64,000 nt of DNA from Heliocidaris erythrogramma (Eukaryota > Echinodermata > Echinoidea > Camarodonta > Echinometridae). The position numbers were made by a program, and so were the translations under genes. The stretch lies in assembly GCA_025617745.1 (NCBI GenBank), contig CM046867.1:24854705-24918704 (forward strand). The letters run 5' to 3'. The notes beneath the pieces are model-generated. The model had not been told where the DNA came from. It searched no databases and saw only the letters and a program-made list of their open reading frames with translations. Position 1 is the first letter of the stretch, and every line of letters begins with the position of its first letter. Positions 1-10,239 of this stretch are shown piece after piece.

Positions 1-673
1 ACTCGCGCAACCATGGTAAAAGAAGTTAAAGAGGAGAGAGAGAGAGAAAGAGAGAAAGAAATAGAGATAGAGGCGTAATAAAACGTCATAAAAGAAGAGA
101 AAAAGAAAACAAAAAAGGAGAAGCGCTAAAAGGGACAAAGCTCCATGGAAACTCGCGCAACCATGGTAAAGAAAGTTAAGAGGAGAGAGAGAGAGAGACC
201 CCAGAAAGAAAGGGAAACAAAAGAAAACACAAAAGCGAGAAGGAAGGAAAGGGAGAGAGGATGACGTAGTAAAACGTCATAAAGAAACCAAGGGAAGATG
301 AAAGAGAGAAAGGGGTGGTGGAAGGGGGGAGAGAGAGGGGGAAGGGAAAAGAAGAGAGGAAAAAAAAAAAAAAAAGGGGGGAGAGGGAGAGAGAGAGAGA
401 GGGAGAGGAACAAGGAAAATAAAGATAGGAAGATGAAGCACAACGGAAAGAAAAAAAAGAAGAAAGGGGGGAAAAGGAGGAAGTAGTGAAGAAAGAGAGT
501 AAAGAGCAAAAGGAAGAGAGGGAGAGAGAGGGAAAAAAAGTAGAAGAAAAGCAGAACGAAGAATGGAAGAGAAAGGTGGAAAGGACAAAAAGAAAACATT
601 CAATTCGTACGAAATGATCGAAATGTTACATTCATCCCACGAGGATGAAGGGTTCCCAGGTGGAAAATCAGGA
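1..673 (-). repeat. Left inverted arm of a Penelope-like element
   Basis: This segment is the reverse complement of about 1397-2023. The match runs from the junction near 673, through the coding end of the GIY-YIG protein (same C-terminal residues, ending in RSFRTN, readable here on the minus strand at about 600-670), and out through the GA/TC-rich 3' region to the window edge. The long GA-rich reading frames inside it are low-complexity shadows, not genes. Terminal copies in inverted orientation are known for Penelope-like elements. The arm continues beyond base 1, so its true length cannot be seen. Confidence 0.8.
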
Positions 674-675
674 GG

Positions 676-1469
676 CTATGCAGTAAGGAGGACGATTTCC
701 AGGCCCGTTCCGCAGAAATGTCGTCGTTCTTCATCGACCGGGGGTATCCTGACAACATGGTTGAGAGCGCCGCCAAGAAATCAGCAAGAGTTACTCGGAT
801 AGAAGCTCTGAGACGGAGTGAGAAGAAGGCATCATCCCGCGTTCCCCTGGTGTTAACGTATAATGAGCCGAATGCTAGACTCGCGTCTACCATCAAGAAA
901 AATTTCAAGTTGCTGAGTGACAACCCCTCAACTTCTCACATTTTCAGCGAACCCCCTCTGACAGCGTTCAGGAAGGACAAAAGCCTGAAATCAACCTTGG
1001 TCCATTCAAACCACACCAGAGTCCAACCTGCTGACAGAGACCTAGATTCCCGTCCTTGCCTCCGCCCACGATGCAAGACATGCTCCCGTCTTTCTACAGA
1101 ACGTAACATCAGTGGCCCCAAGGCAATTTCACCATCCATGATAATTTCACCTGCACGACGGAGAATGTAATCTACGTGATTTGTTGCAAGGCCTGCAATC
1201 TACTGTACGTGGGCGAAACCAAGCGGCGTCTAGCGGACCGGGTTACTGAACATCTACGTTCCATACGTCTGAACACAAGTGGCTTGCCTGTTGCACGCCA
1301 TTTCAACCTCCCCGGCCACTCGGTTGAAGACTTCAAAGTGATCGGCGCCATCAAGTGCAATGGCGATGATCTATCCAGGAAGAGAAGGGAGGAAAGACTG
1401 ATTTTCCACCTGGGAACCCTTCATCCTCGTGGGATGAATGTAACATTTCGATCATTTCGTACGAATTGA
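676..1469 (+). pseudogene. Penelope-like element, C-terminal reverse transcriptase and GIY-YIG endonuclease
   Basis: This is the 3' end of a Penelope-like retroelement polyprotein. The reading frame is open from about 676 to 1170 and holds the tail of the reverse transcriptase (region with FFIDRGYP and VPLVLTYNEP). Near 1120 the frame shifts by one base. The continuation, open to 1469, carries the GIY-YIG-type endonuclease seen as IYVICCKACNLLYVGETK, followed by an RHFNLPGHS motif and the stop. The GIY-YIG nuclease normally nicks DNA to prime reverse transcription. The catalytic reverse transcriptase core (YADD-type box) is absent, so the copy is 5' truncated and frameshifted and should be inactive. 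It sits exactly between two inverted arms, so its upstream part was replaced by an inverted copy of its own 3' end. Confidence 0.8.
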
Positions 1470-2023
1470 ATGTTTTCTTTTTGTCCTTTCCACCTTTCTC
1501 TTCCATTCTTCGTTCTGCTTTTCTTCTACTTTTTTTTCCTCTCTCTCCCTCTCTTCCTTTTGCTCTTTACTCTCTTTCTTCACTACTTCCTCCTTTTCCC
1601 CCTTTTCTTCTTTTTTTTCTTTCCGTTGTGCTTCATCTTCCTCTCTTTATTTTCTTTGTTCCTCTCCCTCTCTCTCTCTCTCCCTCTCCCCCCCCCCCCC
1701 TTTCTCTCTTTCATCTTCCCTTGGTTTCTTTATGACGTTTTACTACGTCATCCTCTCTCCCTTTCCTTCCTTCTCGCTTTTGTGTTTTCTTTTGTTTCCC
1801 TTTCTTTCTTTGTGACGTGTTTCTCTCTCTCTCTCTCTCCTCTTAACTTTCTTTACCATGGTTGCGCGAGTTTCCATGGAGCTTTGTCCCTTTTAGCGCT
1901 TCTCCTTTTTTGTTTTCTTTTTCTCTTCTTTTATGACGTTTTATTACGCCTCTATCTCTATTTCTTTCTCTCTTTCTCTCTCTCTCTCCTCTTTAACTTC
2001 TTTTACCATGGTTGCGCGAGTTT
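1397..2023 (+). repeat. Right inverted arm and 3' tail of the Penelope-like element
   Basis: This is the mate of the left arm. It includes the last codons of the endonuclease, then a strongly TC-rich untranslated region with runs of T, C and (TC)n. Small differences from the left arm, such as the length of the C-run near 1690-1700, show the arms have diverged a little. The open frames in it (1466-2198) are made of Phe, Leu and Ser only and are not credible genes. Confidence 0.75.
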
Positions 2024-2190
2024 CCATGGAGCTTTCTCCCTTTCTGCGCTTCTGCTCTATTACGCCTCTATATCTTTCTCTTTCTCTCTCTCTCTCTCTC
2101 TTCTCCTTCCTGATCTCTACCATGGTTGCGCTGGTATCCATGGAGCTTTTGCGTTGTTTTTTTTTTTGCGCTTCACGCTCTTTTGTGTAC
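1855..2190 (+). repeat. Tandem repeat with paired CCATGG boxes
   Basis: Three units of about 125-130 bases each begin with ACCATGGTTGCGCGAGTTTCC followed by ATGGAGCTTT, and are separated by (TC)n tracts. Each unit holds two CCATGG sites about 18 bases apart. The last unit, near 2119, has diverged (GCGCTGG instead of GCGCGAG). The left arm (1-200) contains the same units inverted, so the tandem array existed before the arms formed. Confidence 0.7.
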
Positions 2191-2215
2191 CTATCTAATA
2201 AATTTTCATCATTTC

Positions 2216-2238
2216 CTGATGAAGGCCTATGGCCGAAA
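2216..2238 (+). ncRNA. Degenerate hammerhead-ribozyme-like core
   Basis: The sequence CTGATGA (2216-2222) is followed by a GGCC-TAT-GGCC hairpin (2224-2234) and then GAAA (2235-2238). This is the order of the conserved core of a hammerhead ribozyme: CUGANGA, stem II, GAAA. Hammerhead motifs are known in the terminal repeats of Penelope-like elements, and this one lies about 750 bases downstream of the plus-strand copy in the same orientation. One extra A sits before stem II, and I see neither a GUC cleavage site nor a convincing stem I, so this copy is probably not catalytic. Confidence 0.3.
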
Positions 2239-2360
2239 ATTCGAATTTTTTCATCGTATACGGACTTTTCATTCCTATTTTGTCTATATACATGTATATA
2301 TATACATATACATATATATAATAAATATGAAAATGTAGGGAAGGGGAGTAAAAGGATGTA

Positions 2361-3112
2361 TTAATCATTTCCCTCCTGGATGTTGAGGCCATGAGGTTGG
2401 ATGGTGCGAAGACGTCTCATCCAGTACTTCTCCCTGCTGGTTCGGACTGTGTCCGGACGGGTACCTAAAGATTCAATGCCCTGTAGAATCATATCGGTGA
2501 TGGAATGGTTAGGAAGGTTAAAATGGTGGCCCACTGGAGTGTCGAGCTTGGCTGTGTTGACAGTGGATCTGTGCCCATAGAAGCGTCTCTTGAGTGTGGT
2601 CTTGGTTTCCCCTACGTACTGGGTCCTGCAGACTCTGCAAGTGATGAGATATACAACATTAGTGGTGGTGCAAGTGATATTACCCTTGGTTTGGTGAGGG
2701 AGGTTGGTAGAGTTGCTGGTGAAAGTGTCACCCTCATGGATGTGTATAGCACATACGGTGCATTTGTTGGCTGTACATTTGAAGGTGCCATGCTGAATGG
2801 GAGAAGAATGGCGAGAGAGAGGGGGGACTTCAGCACGAACGATGAGATCCTTGAGGTTGCGGGGGCGTCGGTAAGACAGGATTGGGGTACTGGGAACAGC
2901 CTGTACGAGACAATCAGAAGTGTTGAGAATACGGTGGTTGTCATGAAGGATATTGTGGAGAGGAGGGAGATTAGGGTGGAAGGTGGTCACGAGAGGTATT
3001 CTGTCATTGGTATCCTTGCTGTCAGTTTTCTGTTTGAGAACTTCAGATCTGGGGAGGGAAAGAACTTTGTTGATGGCCTGTTGGGCTGTCCTGGCGCTAT
3101 GGCCCCTGGCTA
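2361..3112 (-). CDS. Second Penelope-like element, C-terminal part with GIY-YIG endonuclease
   Basis: An uninterrupted minus-strand frame runs from about 3108 down to a TAA stop at 2361-2363, without a start codon of its own at the upstream end. It contains a linker with a CxxxxCxxC cluster (CTANKCTVC) and the GIY-YIG core VVYLITCRVCRTQYVGETK, then a HFNLPNHS motif matching the copy at 1300. It differs in sequence from the first element, so it is a separate family. It is 5' truncated at about 3110, where it abuts a LINE reading frame on the same strand, and it lacks the reverse transcriptase catalytic core. The frame has no stops or shifts, which suggests a fairly young insertion. Confidence 0.75.
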
Positions 3113-4240
3113 TTCTTTTCTATATGATTTATTTTTAATTTGTGTTTGGCGAACATAGTTATGTTTAGTAATAACAAAAATAGTAAGGTGATCTGATATA
3201 TCATGATATAAAATAACATTCAAAAATTGGTGATCGAGATTGTTAGAAAATATATTATCTATGAGTGTTGATGTGGTTGTAGAAATTCTTGTGGGTTTAC
3301 TAATGTGGGGATGCGATGTATAAGAAGACATTATGTTTAATAATTTTGAACCGGTGTTATTATAAATAGGGGACAGTAAATCAATGTTGTAATTTCCCAT
3401 CAAATATATACATTTATTTTCTTGAGAAATCTTTTGAAGGGATTCATCTAGTTTATCTAATAATAAATCGATTGAATTATGTGGAGGTCTATAGACAGTA
3501 CCGATAATTATATTTTTGTCATTATCATTAATTATTTCAACAAAAATATCCTCTGTTCTTTCAATATGTAGATCGGACCTTTGTTGGAATTTTAATTTAC
3601 TATCTAAATAAATGGCTACCACACCACCCTTACCAACCGTGCGATCCGCACGGATCATGCAATAATTATCAAGATTAAATATTGGAGGGGAGTTTGAATG
3701 TAGCCAAGTTTCCGTGACACCTATTGCAGAAAAATGAAAATCGGGTAATGTTAAAAGAAGTGTACTAAGTTCATCATAATTTTTATTTAAGCTTCTTGCA
3801 TTAAAATGAAGTAAACCAAACTAACAATCACTACTATCGATAGAAGGATTACCAGCATTAGGGTTATTTATATGATTACGATTCATATTTAAATTATTAT
3901 TATCAATTTTATCACGGGTTCTACTATTTATATTATCAATATCACTTAGTCTATTGTAAGTCCTTTCTCTTTTAAGCTGTACAATTTTGTTAGTAAATTC
4001 ATCAATGGTATAATAATTACTAAAGTGTTTAGTAAAATTCTGTTCATTAGACTGATTAAAATTAGAATAATTACATAATTGAGTGGGAGAGGCTAGTACT
4101 ATTTGGATGTTAGTGTTGGTGCATGTGGTGGATTGTGTCTGTGTGTAAATTAACAAGTGTATGTGTTTGTGAGTGCAACAGTGTGTGAATGTGACTAGGG
4201 GCGAAGAGATAATAGAGAATGTGAAAAATATAGAACACAT
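3113..4240 (-). pseudogene. LINE (CR1/Jockey-like) endonuclease domain fragment
   Basis: On the minus strand an apurinic-endonuclease-like domain of a non-LTR retrotransposon can be read. Upstream (about 3830-3660) lies LLHFNARSLNKN with a TETWL motif, then GGVVAIY, IIGTVYRPP, the MGNYNIDLL motif (normally GDFN) and IDNIFSN with a SDH motif near the end. A single in-frame TAG at about 3822 separates this from a further open frame reaching 4240 that is Asn-rich and unassigned. The domain is cut off at 3110, exactly where the second Penelope-like element begins. No reverse transcriptase follows, so it is a dead fragment. Confidence 0.7.
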
Positions 4241-5267
4241 AATTAGAGTTTAAATTAAGATTGGCTAGCTAGCTCAAATTACAAAAAAAAAATCCGTAAT
4301 TTGCACGGGAATTGGCGATTAAATTATATAGTATAAACAGAGAAAAACTACCGAACGGATTGCGATTATATAATAACTCATGAATGACGATTATGTTAAC
4401 CCGTTGACTACTGGATTCTCTCATTCCCATAGGCTTAATACATGAACCATCCGGCTCCCGTACGCAATGGGTTACTTAAAACCATAAATTGTCAGTGGTG
4501 CTACTCTAATTAACATTTAGACCTTCATTTTTCTTCAAAATGATAAATTGTAACAATTGAGTAGTAAGTTTGTATATTCTTCAAAAAGTTAAATAAAAAA
4601 AATATAATAATACATCGTTCACAAAAATAATTATTCCAGAAAAATTATCGTGAAAAATTGAGAAAAGCTTAGATTGGCTTAAAATGACTATTAATAATAG
4701 ACACTGATGCAAACAATATACATCATATATTAGAATATAAAAAATAATAAAAATAACATTGCAACTAAACAACCAACTATCAGTGATCAGAGATCGGAGA
4801 TCCGTCGATGTGATGCCTGAAATCGATTATTATCTCTCGAAATACTTGATTATGATTAGTTAAAATCGATCTTATAATCGATTGCAGGCTCAAAACCGAC
4901 CACAGCATGCCAGCAGGACGGGCCCTAGGCATACAAGGTCGAATAACAATGGGTCGATCAATATAAACATGTGAGACCCATGTAGTTCGCCGAACTTTGG
5001 CTACTTTTATGTAAAGTTGCTATCAAGTAAAATAATACAAATAACAATAACAATAACCGAGTGACAGGTGGAAGGCCAGCAAAAAAAGCTTATAGTACAC
5101 ATTTTACATGAAATAACATCGTCTATATGCTTTACTATACCTATTGGTATTCATGGAGGATTATCCGGAAAATAAAATGCGTCTTAACAGAGATCCTTGC
5201 ATGCAAGTAAGCTTATCAAGGCTTCCTGTCACAACTAGAAGTCCATATGATTGCTTCTGAGGAATGT
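4241..5267. other. Intergenic or intronic DNA without a recognised gene
   Basis: This is AT-rich sequence with only short stop-limited frames. I see no splice-flanked coding segment, RNA gene or clear repeat, apart from a local cluster of ATCGAT and GATC-type words near 4780-4880. Confidence 0.5.
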
Positions 5268-5490
5268 AATTATGAATAGCGACCTTATATTATGAATAGC
5301 GACCCTCAATCCGTATTATGAATAGCGATCCTCTCCTCCTATTATGACTAGCGACCCTCTTTCCGTGTTATGAATAGCGACCCTCTTCTCGTATTATGAA
5401 TAGCAGGCCTTATGAATAATGAGCCTTTTCTCCATTATGAATAGCTGTCATTATGAATAGCGGTCCTTATGACTAGCGAGCGAGCCCCGC
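5268..5490. repeat. Minisatellite, unit TTATGAATAGCGACCCT plus spacer
   Basis: About ten imperfect copies of a TTATGAATAGCGACC core recur every 17-27 bases, with variants such as TTATGACTAGCGA and TTATGAATAGCAGG. The spacer is pyrimidine-rich (CTCTTCTCGTA and similar). Units become shorter towards the right end, and GCGA is duplicated at the edge. Confidence 0.8.
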
Positions 5491-5689
5491 CCTGACAACT
5501 AAAGGTAACATAAATATATCAATATTGTTCTAAAACATGTGGAATATCATTCTGTTGCCAAGTTTCATTGAATTGGGATTATGAGAAACAAGATGAATGC
5601 GACTGCGTCTCCTATATGCCTCTGCCTAAATTCAGTTGATGGCTCAAACTGTTTTTTTAATATTGTGATATACGGATTAAAAAGCCTCT

Positions 5690-6240
5690 AATTACATGTT
5701 AATTGACATCTTTAACATTTGACCTTACACCTTATAACCTTAAAGTCTGATCACTTTATCTCCTCCTAGTCATGAATGCTAAGTAGTTGAGATATGACGA
5801 TAACAAAGGTTAAAAAAAGCCATTAATTTCACATACACCTGTATAATGACCTCTATGAACTGTCACCCTTGACCTACCGTGAACAAAAATCTAATCAGTT
5901 CGTCTCACTATCGTGCAGCATACTAGTTCCAAGTTTGAAGTTAATGGATCAAATGGTTCCTGAGATATGTTAACAAGGCTAAAACCTGCAATTTCAGAAT
6001 TGACCTTTGACCTCCATACCCCAAAATCTAATCAGATCGTCTTCCTATAGTGATACATACTAGCACCAAGTTTAAAGTTCATAATTCAAATGGTTTTTGA
6101 GTTATCGGGAGAACGAGGCTAACATCTGAATTTTAGAAATTGACCCCTGTGACCTTTGACCATGCACCCCAAAATCTAAACAGATCGTCTTCATATGGTG
6201 GTACTAGCATCAAGTTTGAAGTTCATACCTCATGTGGTTC
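5690..6240. repeat. Diverged tandem repeat of about 130-140 bases
   Basis: Units share the phrases TGACCTTTGACC, CCAAAATCTAATCAGATCGTCTT, a stretch like CTAGCACCAAGTTTGAAGTTCAT, then CAAATGGTT and TGAGTTAT. At least three to four units can be seen (starting near 5725, 5870, 6000 and 6140). They are diverged and contain no coding frame. Confidence 0.65.
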
Positions 6241-6244
6241 TGAG

Positions 6245-6930
6245 TTATCGCTCTGACGTTTTATAGCAAATTTGAGGGAAAGATAACGGCTCGTAGCACC
6301 TTTTTTAGGCGGAAAGTTATTTCGCCGATCAGACTGCTTTTCAGTTATTTTGACGAAATCTGCACTGTTACAGGGATGGGTGCAGAGAGGGGGGGGGGGT
6401 TCCACCTTCCTTTAACACCTTTTTTTTAGGCGGAAAGTTACAGTTCGACGCCCTGAGTGCTTTTCAGTTATTTGGACGTAATACTGCGCTGTATGTAACA
6501 GGGGTGGGTCCCCCCTTCCCGCGCGCGCGAAAGCTCTGACATTTTAACACTTTTATTTTAGGCGGTAAGTTATAGTTCAACGCCCTGACGGCTTTCAGTT
6601 ATTTGGACGCAATACTACACTGTATGTGACAGGGGTTGGTGCAGGGAGGGGGAGTTTCCCCCTTCTTGCGCGAAGAGCGAAAGCTCCGACGTTTTAGCAA
6701 ATTTGAGAGAAAGATGCTCGTATCAAACAATTTTTTTTACGCGGAAAGTTACAATTCGACGTCCGGACTGCTTTTCAATTATTTGGACGCAACATTTCAC
6801 TGTTTATAACAGGGGTGGGTGCAGGGAGAGGAGTTATTTCCCCCTTTCCGCAGGAAGCGCGAAAGCTTTGACGTTTTAGCAAATTTTGAAAGGTAACGGC
6901 TTGTAGCGCCTTTTTAGGCCTTTTTCTCTC
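6245..6930. repeat. Tandem repeat with TAGGCGGAAAGTTA and G-run core
   Basis: Four to five units of about 150 bases share GCTCTGACGTTTTA, AGCAAATTTGAG, TTTTTAGGCGGAAAGTTA, GACTGCTTTTCAGTTATTT, and a terminal ACAGGGGTGGGTGCAGGGAG with a G-run. A detached unit in the same orientation lies at 7735-7870. The 5690-6240 repeat runs directly into this one (TTCTGAGTTATCGCTCTGACG), so the two families may form a composite unit. Confidence 0.7.
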
Positions 6931-8700
6931 ACTTCTCCCGCTTTTTTTTAAAGTGACTGAATAGGGGAGGCCAATCAATATCAAAACTAAAGTTTAAACA
7001 CCGAATCGATTTCTCCCCTGAATATCTAGACCTCAATACAACGTAAGTTTGTATTGAAATAAATGGTTGCCATGGGCAACAGTCCGTGAAATGCAAACGT
7101 TTGGTTGGTATCAAAGTGTGCGGAATTCGATTCGTAATACAATGACCAAGTTTCAATGAAATCTAATAGTTACATAAAGTTATAGGTTAAGATGTCATAA
7201 GGGTACAGTAGGACCCATTACCAAATAAATGTATGTTTTCGTCATCTTTGGCGCTATGTTGAAATTTTACCAGTTAACTTCTTGAATATGGTCAACAAAA
7301 TGGAGTGGTAAGTACAAAATGATAAAAGCTGATTGATAGTGAGATACGTTTTCATTAATAAACCGACTTGACCATGCAATTAACAACAAAGCAAAGAGTA
7401 TGGAGACGATTTGGGAGCCTTTGATAAGTCATGAAGATGCAAGCATCACTTTCCACTTTCCAAAAGAGCTTTGAGGTGTCAATATGCAAGGGCACAAATG
7501 AACTTTCTAGAAATGTGATAATCTCTTTGAAAGTCAGATATCGTTGGCCAAACGACTTTTTGGTAGCCCTACTTCATATTGTCTTTATTCACTCATGCGT
7601 GAAGTATGTATGAGTGGCATCAAATGAAAGAACAGGATCCAAGCTTTACAAATATGTGATATTTATTAATCATAATTGTGATTAAGATATGATTAAACAT
7701 CGATAAATCTGTATACATCATACATATGCTCCCCAGGGGGTGGGTACAGGGAGGAGGAAGTTTTTCCCCTCCCGCGCGAAGCTCTGACGTTTTATAGCAA
7801 ATTTGAGAGAAAGATAAACGACTCGTAGCAAACAAATTTTTGTAGGCGGAAAGTTATTTTGACGTCCAAGTTTGGTCGATAAATCAGTTTTCGACATCTG
7901 TTTTCGACATCTACCAAACCAGTTTGGTCGATAAATCTATATACATATATTTACTTATATTTCTATATTTTAAAAAAATACTTATTGGAATTAGTATTAC
8001 TATTATCATTGTTATTAGTATTATTAATGATAATAAATGTATTTATTTATGTCTTCTCCTCCTCACACCCTCCCTTTCTCATTGATCCAACCACGTAATT
8101 GTTAGCATTGTGTTTTTATTATTCCAACACAGTATGGTTACAGAACTCCACCGACACGAAACACTATAATAAATGATTTAAAATAAAATCGAATTGAAAA
8201 TGCACTGCTTGTAGTTTTATGCTATATATGTTAAATTTGACTTATCATGTATACTATGGGTTATAAAGCAGCACGTTCACCTTTTTTTCTTCACTATCTT
8301 TAAAAATCTTTATTCAGATTGCAGATTTCGCAATGTATTATTTCTTTTGGATTGAATTATGTATTTTGTTTACAATGTATAAAAAATAATGTCTCTCTGT
8401 ACAATTTTCTTGTCTGAATATCTGAATAAAGGCAAAAGAGCATTCCAAACAAAATCTATACAAACAGTTTGGCCAATTGAGCTCCATCAGGTTCCAATAT
8501 GGCGAATGTTGCTTTGTTAGGCAAGCATATTACAAAAGAATATGCGACATATTCAGTTCAACTAAATCCAAGTTGCCAAACTCTGTGTTTAGATTGTTCA
8601 GTGTTGCCTCATTCCCAAAATGAATTTACAACGGGAAACTTTGGCAGTCGGTTTTGAAAAAAAAATAAGATAAATGTCTTTCCAGTGCAACTGAACACAA
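6931..8700. other. No gene recognised
   Basis: Apart from the detached repeat unit at 7735-7870, this stretch is AT-rich and holds only short chance frames. I found no splice-bounded exon or RNA gene. Confidence 0.45.
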
Positions 8701-8702
8701 AT

Positions 8703-8874
8703 CAGGGCGGATACAGGATTTTCAGAAAGGGGGCGCATTTCAGAAAGAGGGGACGCACACTGAGGAACCCTCCGTTTGACAAAGCCAAAGGGCCATCTAG
8801 GGGGTCCGGGACATACTTTGTCAGACAAAACGGAGGGGCGCACGCCCCTTGCGCCACCCCTGGATCCGCGCCTG
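8703..8874. mobile_element. Short inverted-repeat element (MITE), GGATCC-type ends
   Basis: The left end reads CAGGGCGGATACAGG and the right end, reversed, reads CAGGCGCGGATCCAGG. Both are directly flanked by CAAAT. The interior carries GGGGGCGC / GCGCACGCCCC and no gene. It sits 75 bases from a fibronectin-type exon and so inside that gene's intron. The end sequence CAG-N-GGCG resembles hAT-type small elements, but only 5 bases of the target duplication match. Confidence 0.6.
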
Positions 8875-8948
8875 CAAATCAACCTATTTTTCTCTTTATT
8901 TCATTTGAAAATTAACACACTGTTCTATGGGAGATGGGAGAATCAAAC

Positions 8949-9070
8949 CTGATAGTAATCAACTATAGGTGCTGGTCCTGTCGGCTTGGTTGGTGGACTC
9001 CATGCTATAGTCAGTGTACTCCTTGTCGTCAGTTCACTCAAAACCCGAACATTCTCCGGAGGAAGGGGGA
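8949..9070 (-). CDS. Exon: first half of a fibronectin type III-like domain
   Basis: The exon is bounded by an acceptor (ATATTTCAG, minus strand) at 9071 and a donor (CAG|GTTTGATT) at 8949. After two bases completing a split codon it encodes 40 residues: PLPPENVRVL, then TTRSTLTIAWSPP and APIVDYYQ. Pro-Pro before strand A, the Trp of strand B/C (IAWSPP) and the Tyr pair (DYYQ) are hallmarks of fibronectin III domains. It enters in phase 1 and exits in phase 0, so the second half of the domain must lie on a further exon, which I cannot find between here and base 1. The exon belongs with those at 9559, 16168 and 33936 on the same strand. Which protein it is cannot be told. Confidence 0.75.
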
Positions 9071-9252
9071 CTGAAATATCAAGCAAATAACTCTATAATT
9101 TTTTTTTCACCAATAACAAGTGACATATTTCTATAACAAATTTCTAATCGCCAATCAAATGTATTGATTTTAGTAGCTTATATCCATCATTGCAAGTTGT
9201 TATTGATAACAATATTTATGAATCTGGGCCCATGATTATAACACTCCCACCC

Positions 9253-9276
9253 ACTCTCTCTCTCTCTCTCTCTCTA
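9253..9276. repeat. (CT)n microsatellite
   Basis: About twelve uninterrupted CT units lie in the intron between two fibronectin-type exons. Confidence 0.9.
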
Positions 9277-9558
9277 TTAACTTGCTGAATGAAAAGACGG
9301 TGTACTATTAAACTGTGTGTGTGAGGAGGCCTGTACATAAAAGTACCAAGTTATCCAAATCTCTGAGATGTAATTAAAGCTGTAATACATTAAAGCAGAC
9401 ACCTATTTAAATTTCCGTATTACAACTATAAGCAGATCATGCACTGTCAATTTGATTCCCTATAACTTATTTCTAATAAACCTTTGTTCTAAAAATTCCT
9501 TAGGCTCAAAATTCATATTTTTTTAATTAAAATGAGGAACTATCTTCGTATATCTTAC

Positions 9559-9819
9559 TTGTTGTGACTACTTTTGCTTGACCGGTGATTTGGTCTCTCG
9601 CAAGACGCAATGTGTATGTTTCTCCGGGTGTCAATGAAGTAACATTAACCATCCACTGGTCACCCAAAATGGGTATGTCTTGGAAATCCTCGTTATGTGC
9701 AGATGTGACTTCAAGAAAATGTGCCACAGGCAGAACGTCACTCTGGAGGGGCTCAAATTCAATTTCCATCCCATAACTTGTCACGACTCGCAGAAATATG
9801 TCTCCCGGTTGTGCCCCGG
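9559..9819 (-). CDS. Exon: divergent beta-sandwich module (fibronectin-like), second copy
   Basis: A 261-base exon, bounded by acceptor TTAAACAG at 9820 and donor ACAA|GTAAGAT at 9559, is in phase 1 at both ends, so it can be skipped or duplicated without shifting the frame. It encodes 86 residues beginning GAQPGDIFLRVVTSYG and ending with SLTPGETYTLRL and KVVTT. The LTPGxTYxL motif is typical of the E-F turn of fibronectin III domains, but the usual Trp is not in place. The exon at 33936-34187 is clearly its paralogue (SY-x-I-x-FEP, LTPGQTYSL). It joins in frame to the exon at 16168 upstream and to 8949-9070 downstream. Confidence 0.7.
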
Positions 9820-10239
9820 CTGTTTAAATTGATAATGGGAATGGGTAAAACACCAGATGACGAAAGGTCCCCGAGATCACAGGCCGACGAGACTGAAGAT
9901 TTGGTCTGACATGTAAACTTTTTCTGAGGGATCACTAAACTGAAGGTTTACTAGACCTCGTGGGCCTTCTCACATATAATCAGAATGTCCACAAGGCTAA
10001 AACAGTACGCTATTAAACATTAAATTACGGTCTAGTGGACATTCAATGCCGTAGACCTTCAGTCTCGTGGACATACGGTCTCGTAAGAATTCCGTCTTCT
10101 GAACCTCTCTTCAACATGGATGTCCAGAATGGTATTCTCAGGAGGATAATAACACAACTTTAAATTACCAACTCATGTAAAAGTGACGACCTAAAACTAT
10201 GTATGATATTGAAAATCTGCATTTTGGAGAGAGAGAAAA

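Noticed and set aside
126-603. Long Phe/Leu/Ser-rich and Glu/Lys/Arg-rich frames on both strands
   Set aside because: They arise from (GA)n/(TC)n and homopolymer text in the arms of the Penelope-like element and have no codon or domain signal.
1466-2364. Overlapping 89-242 codon plus-strand frames
   Set aside because: Same low-complexity cause; the inverted arm gives the mirror frames.
2505-3158. 217-codon plus-strand frame
   Set aside because: It is the antisense shadow of the GIY-YIG coding region on the minus strand.
5268-5490. CRISPR-like array
   Set aside because: Repeats are imperfect, spacers are short, similar to each other and of variable length, and the context is eukaryotic; it is a minisatellite.
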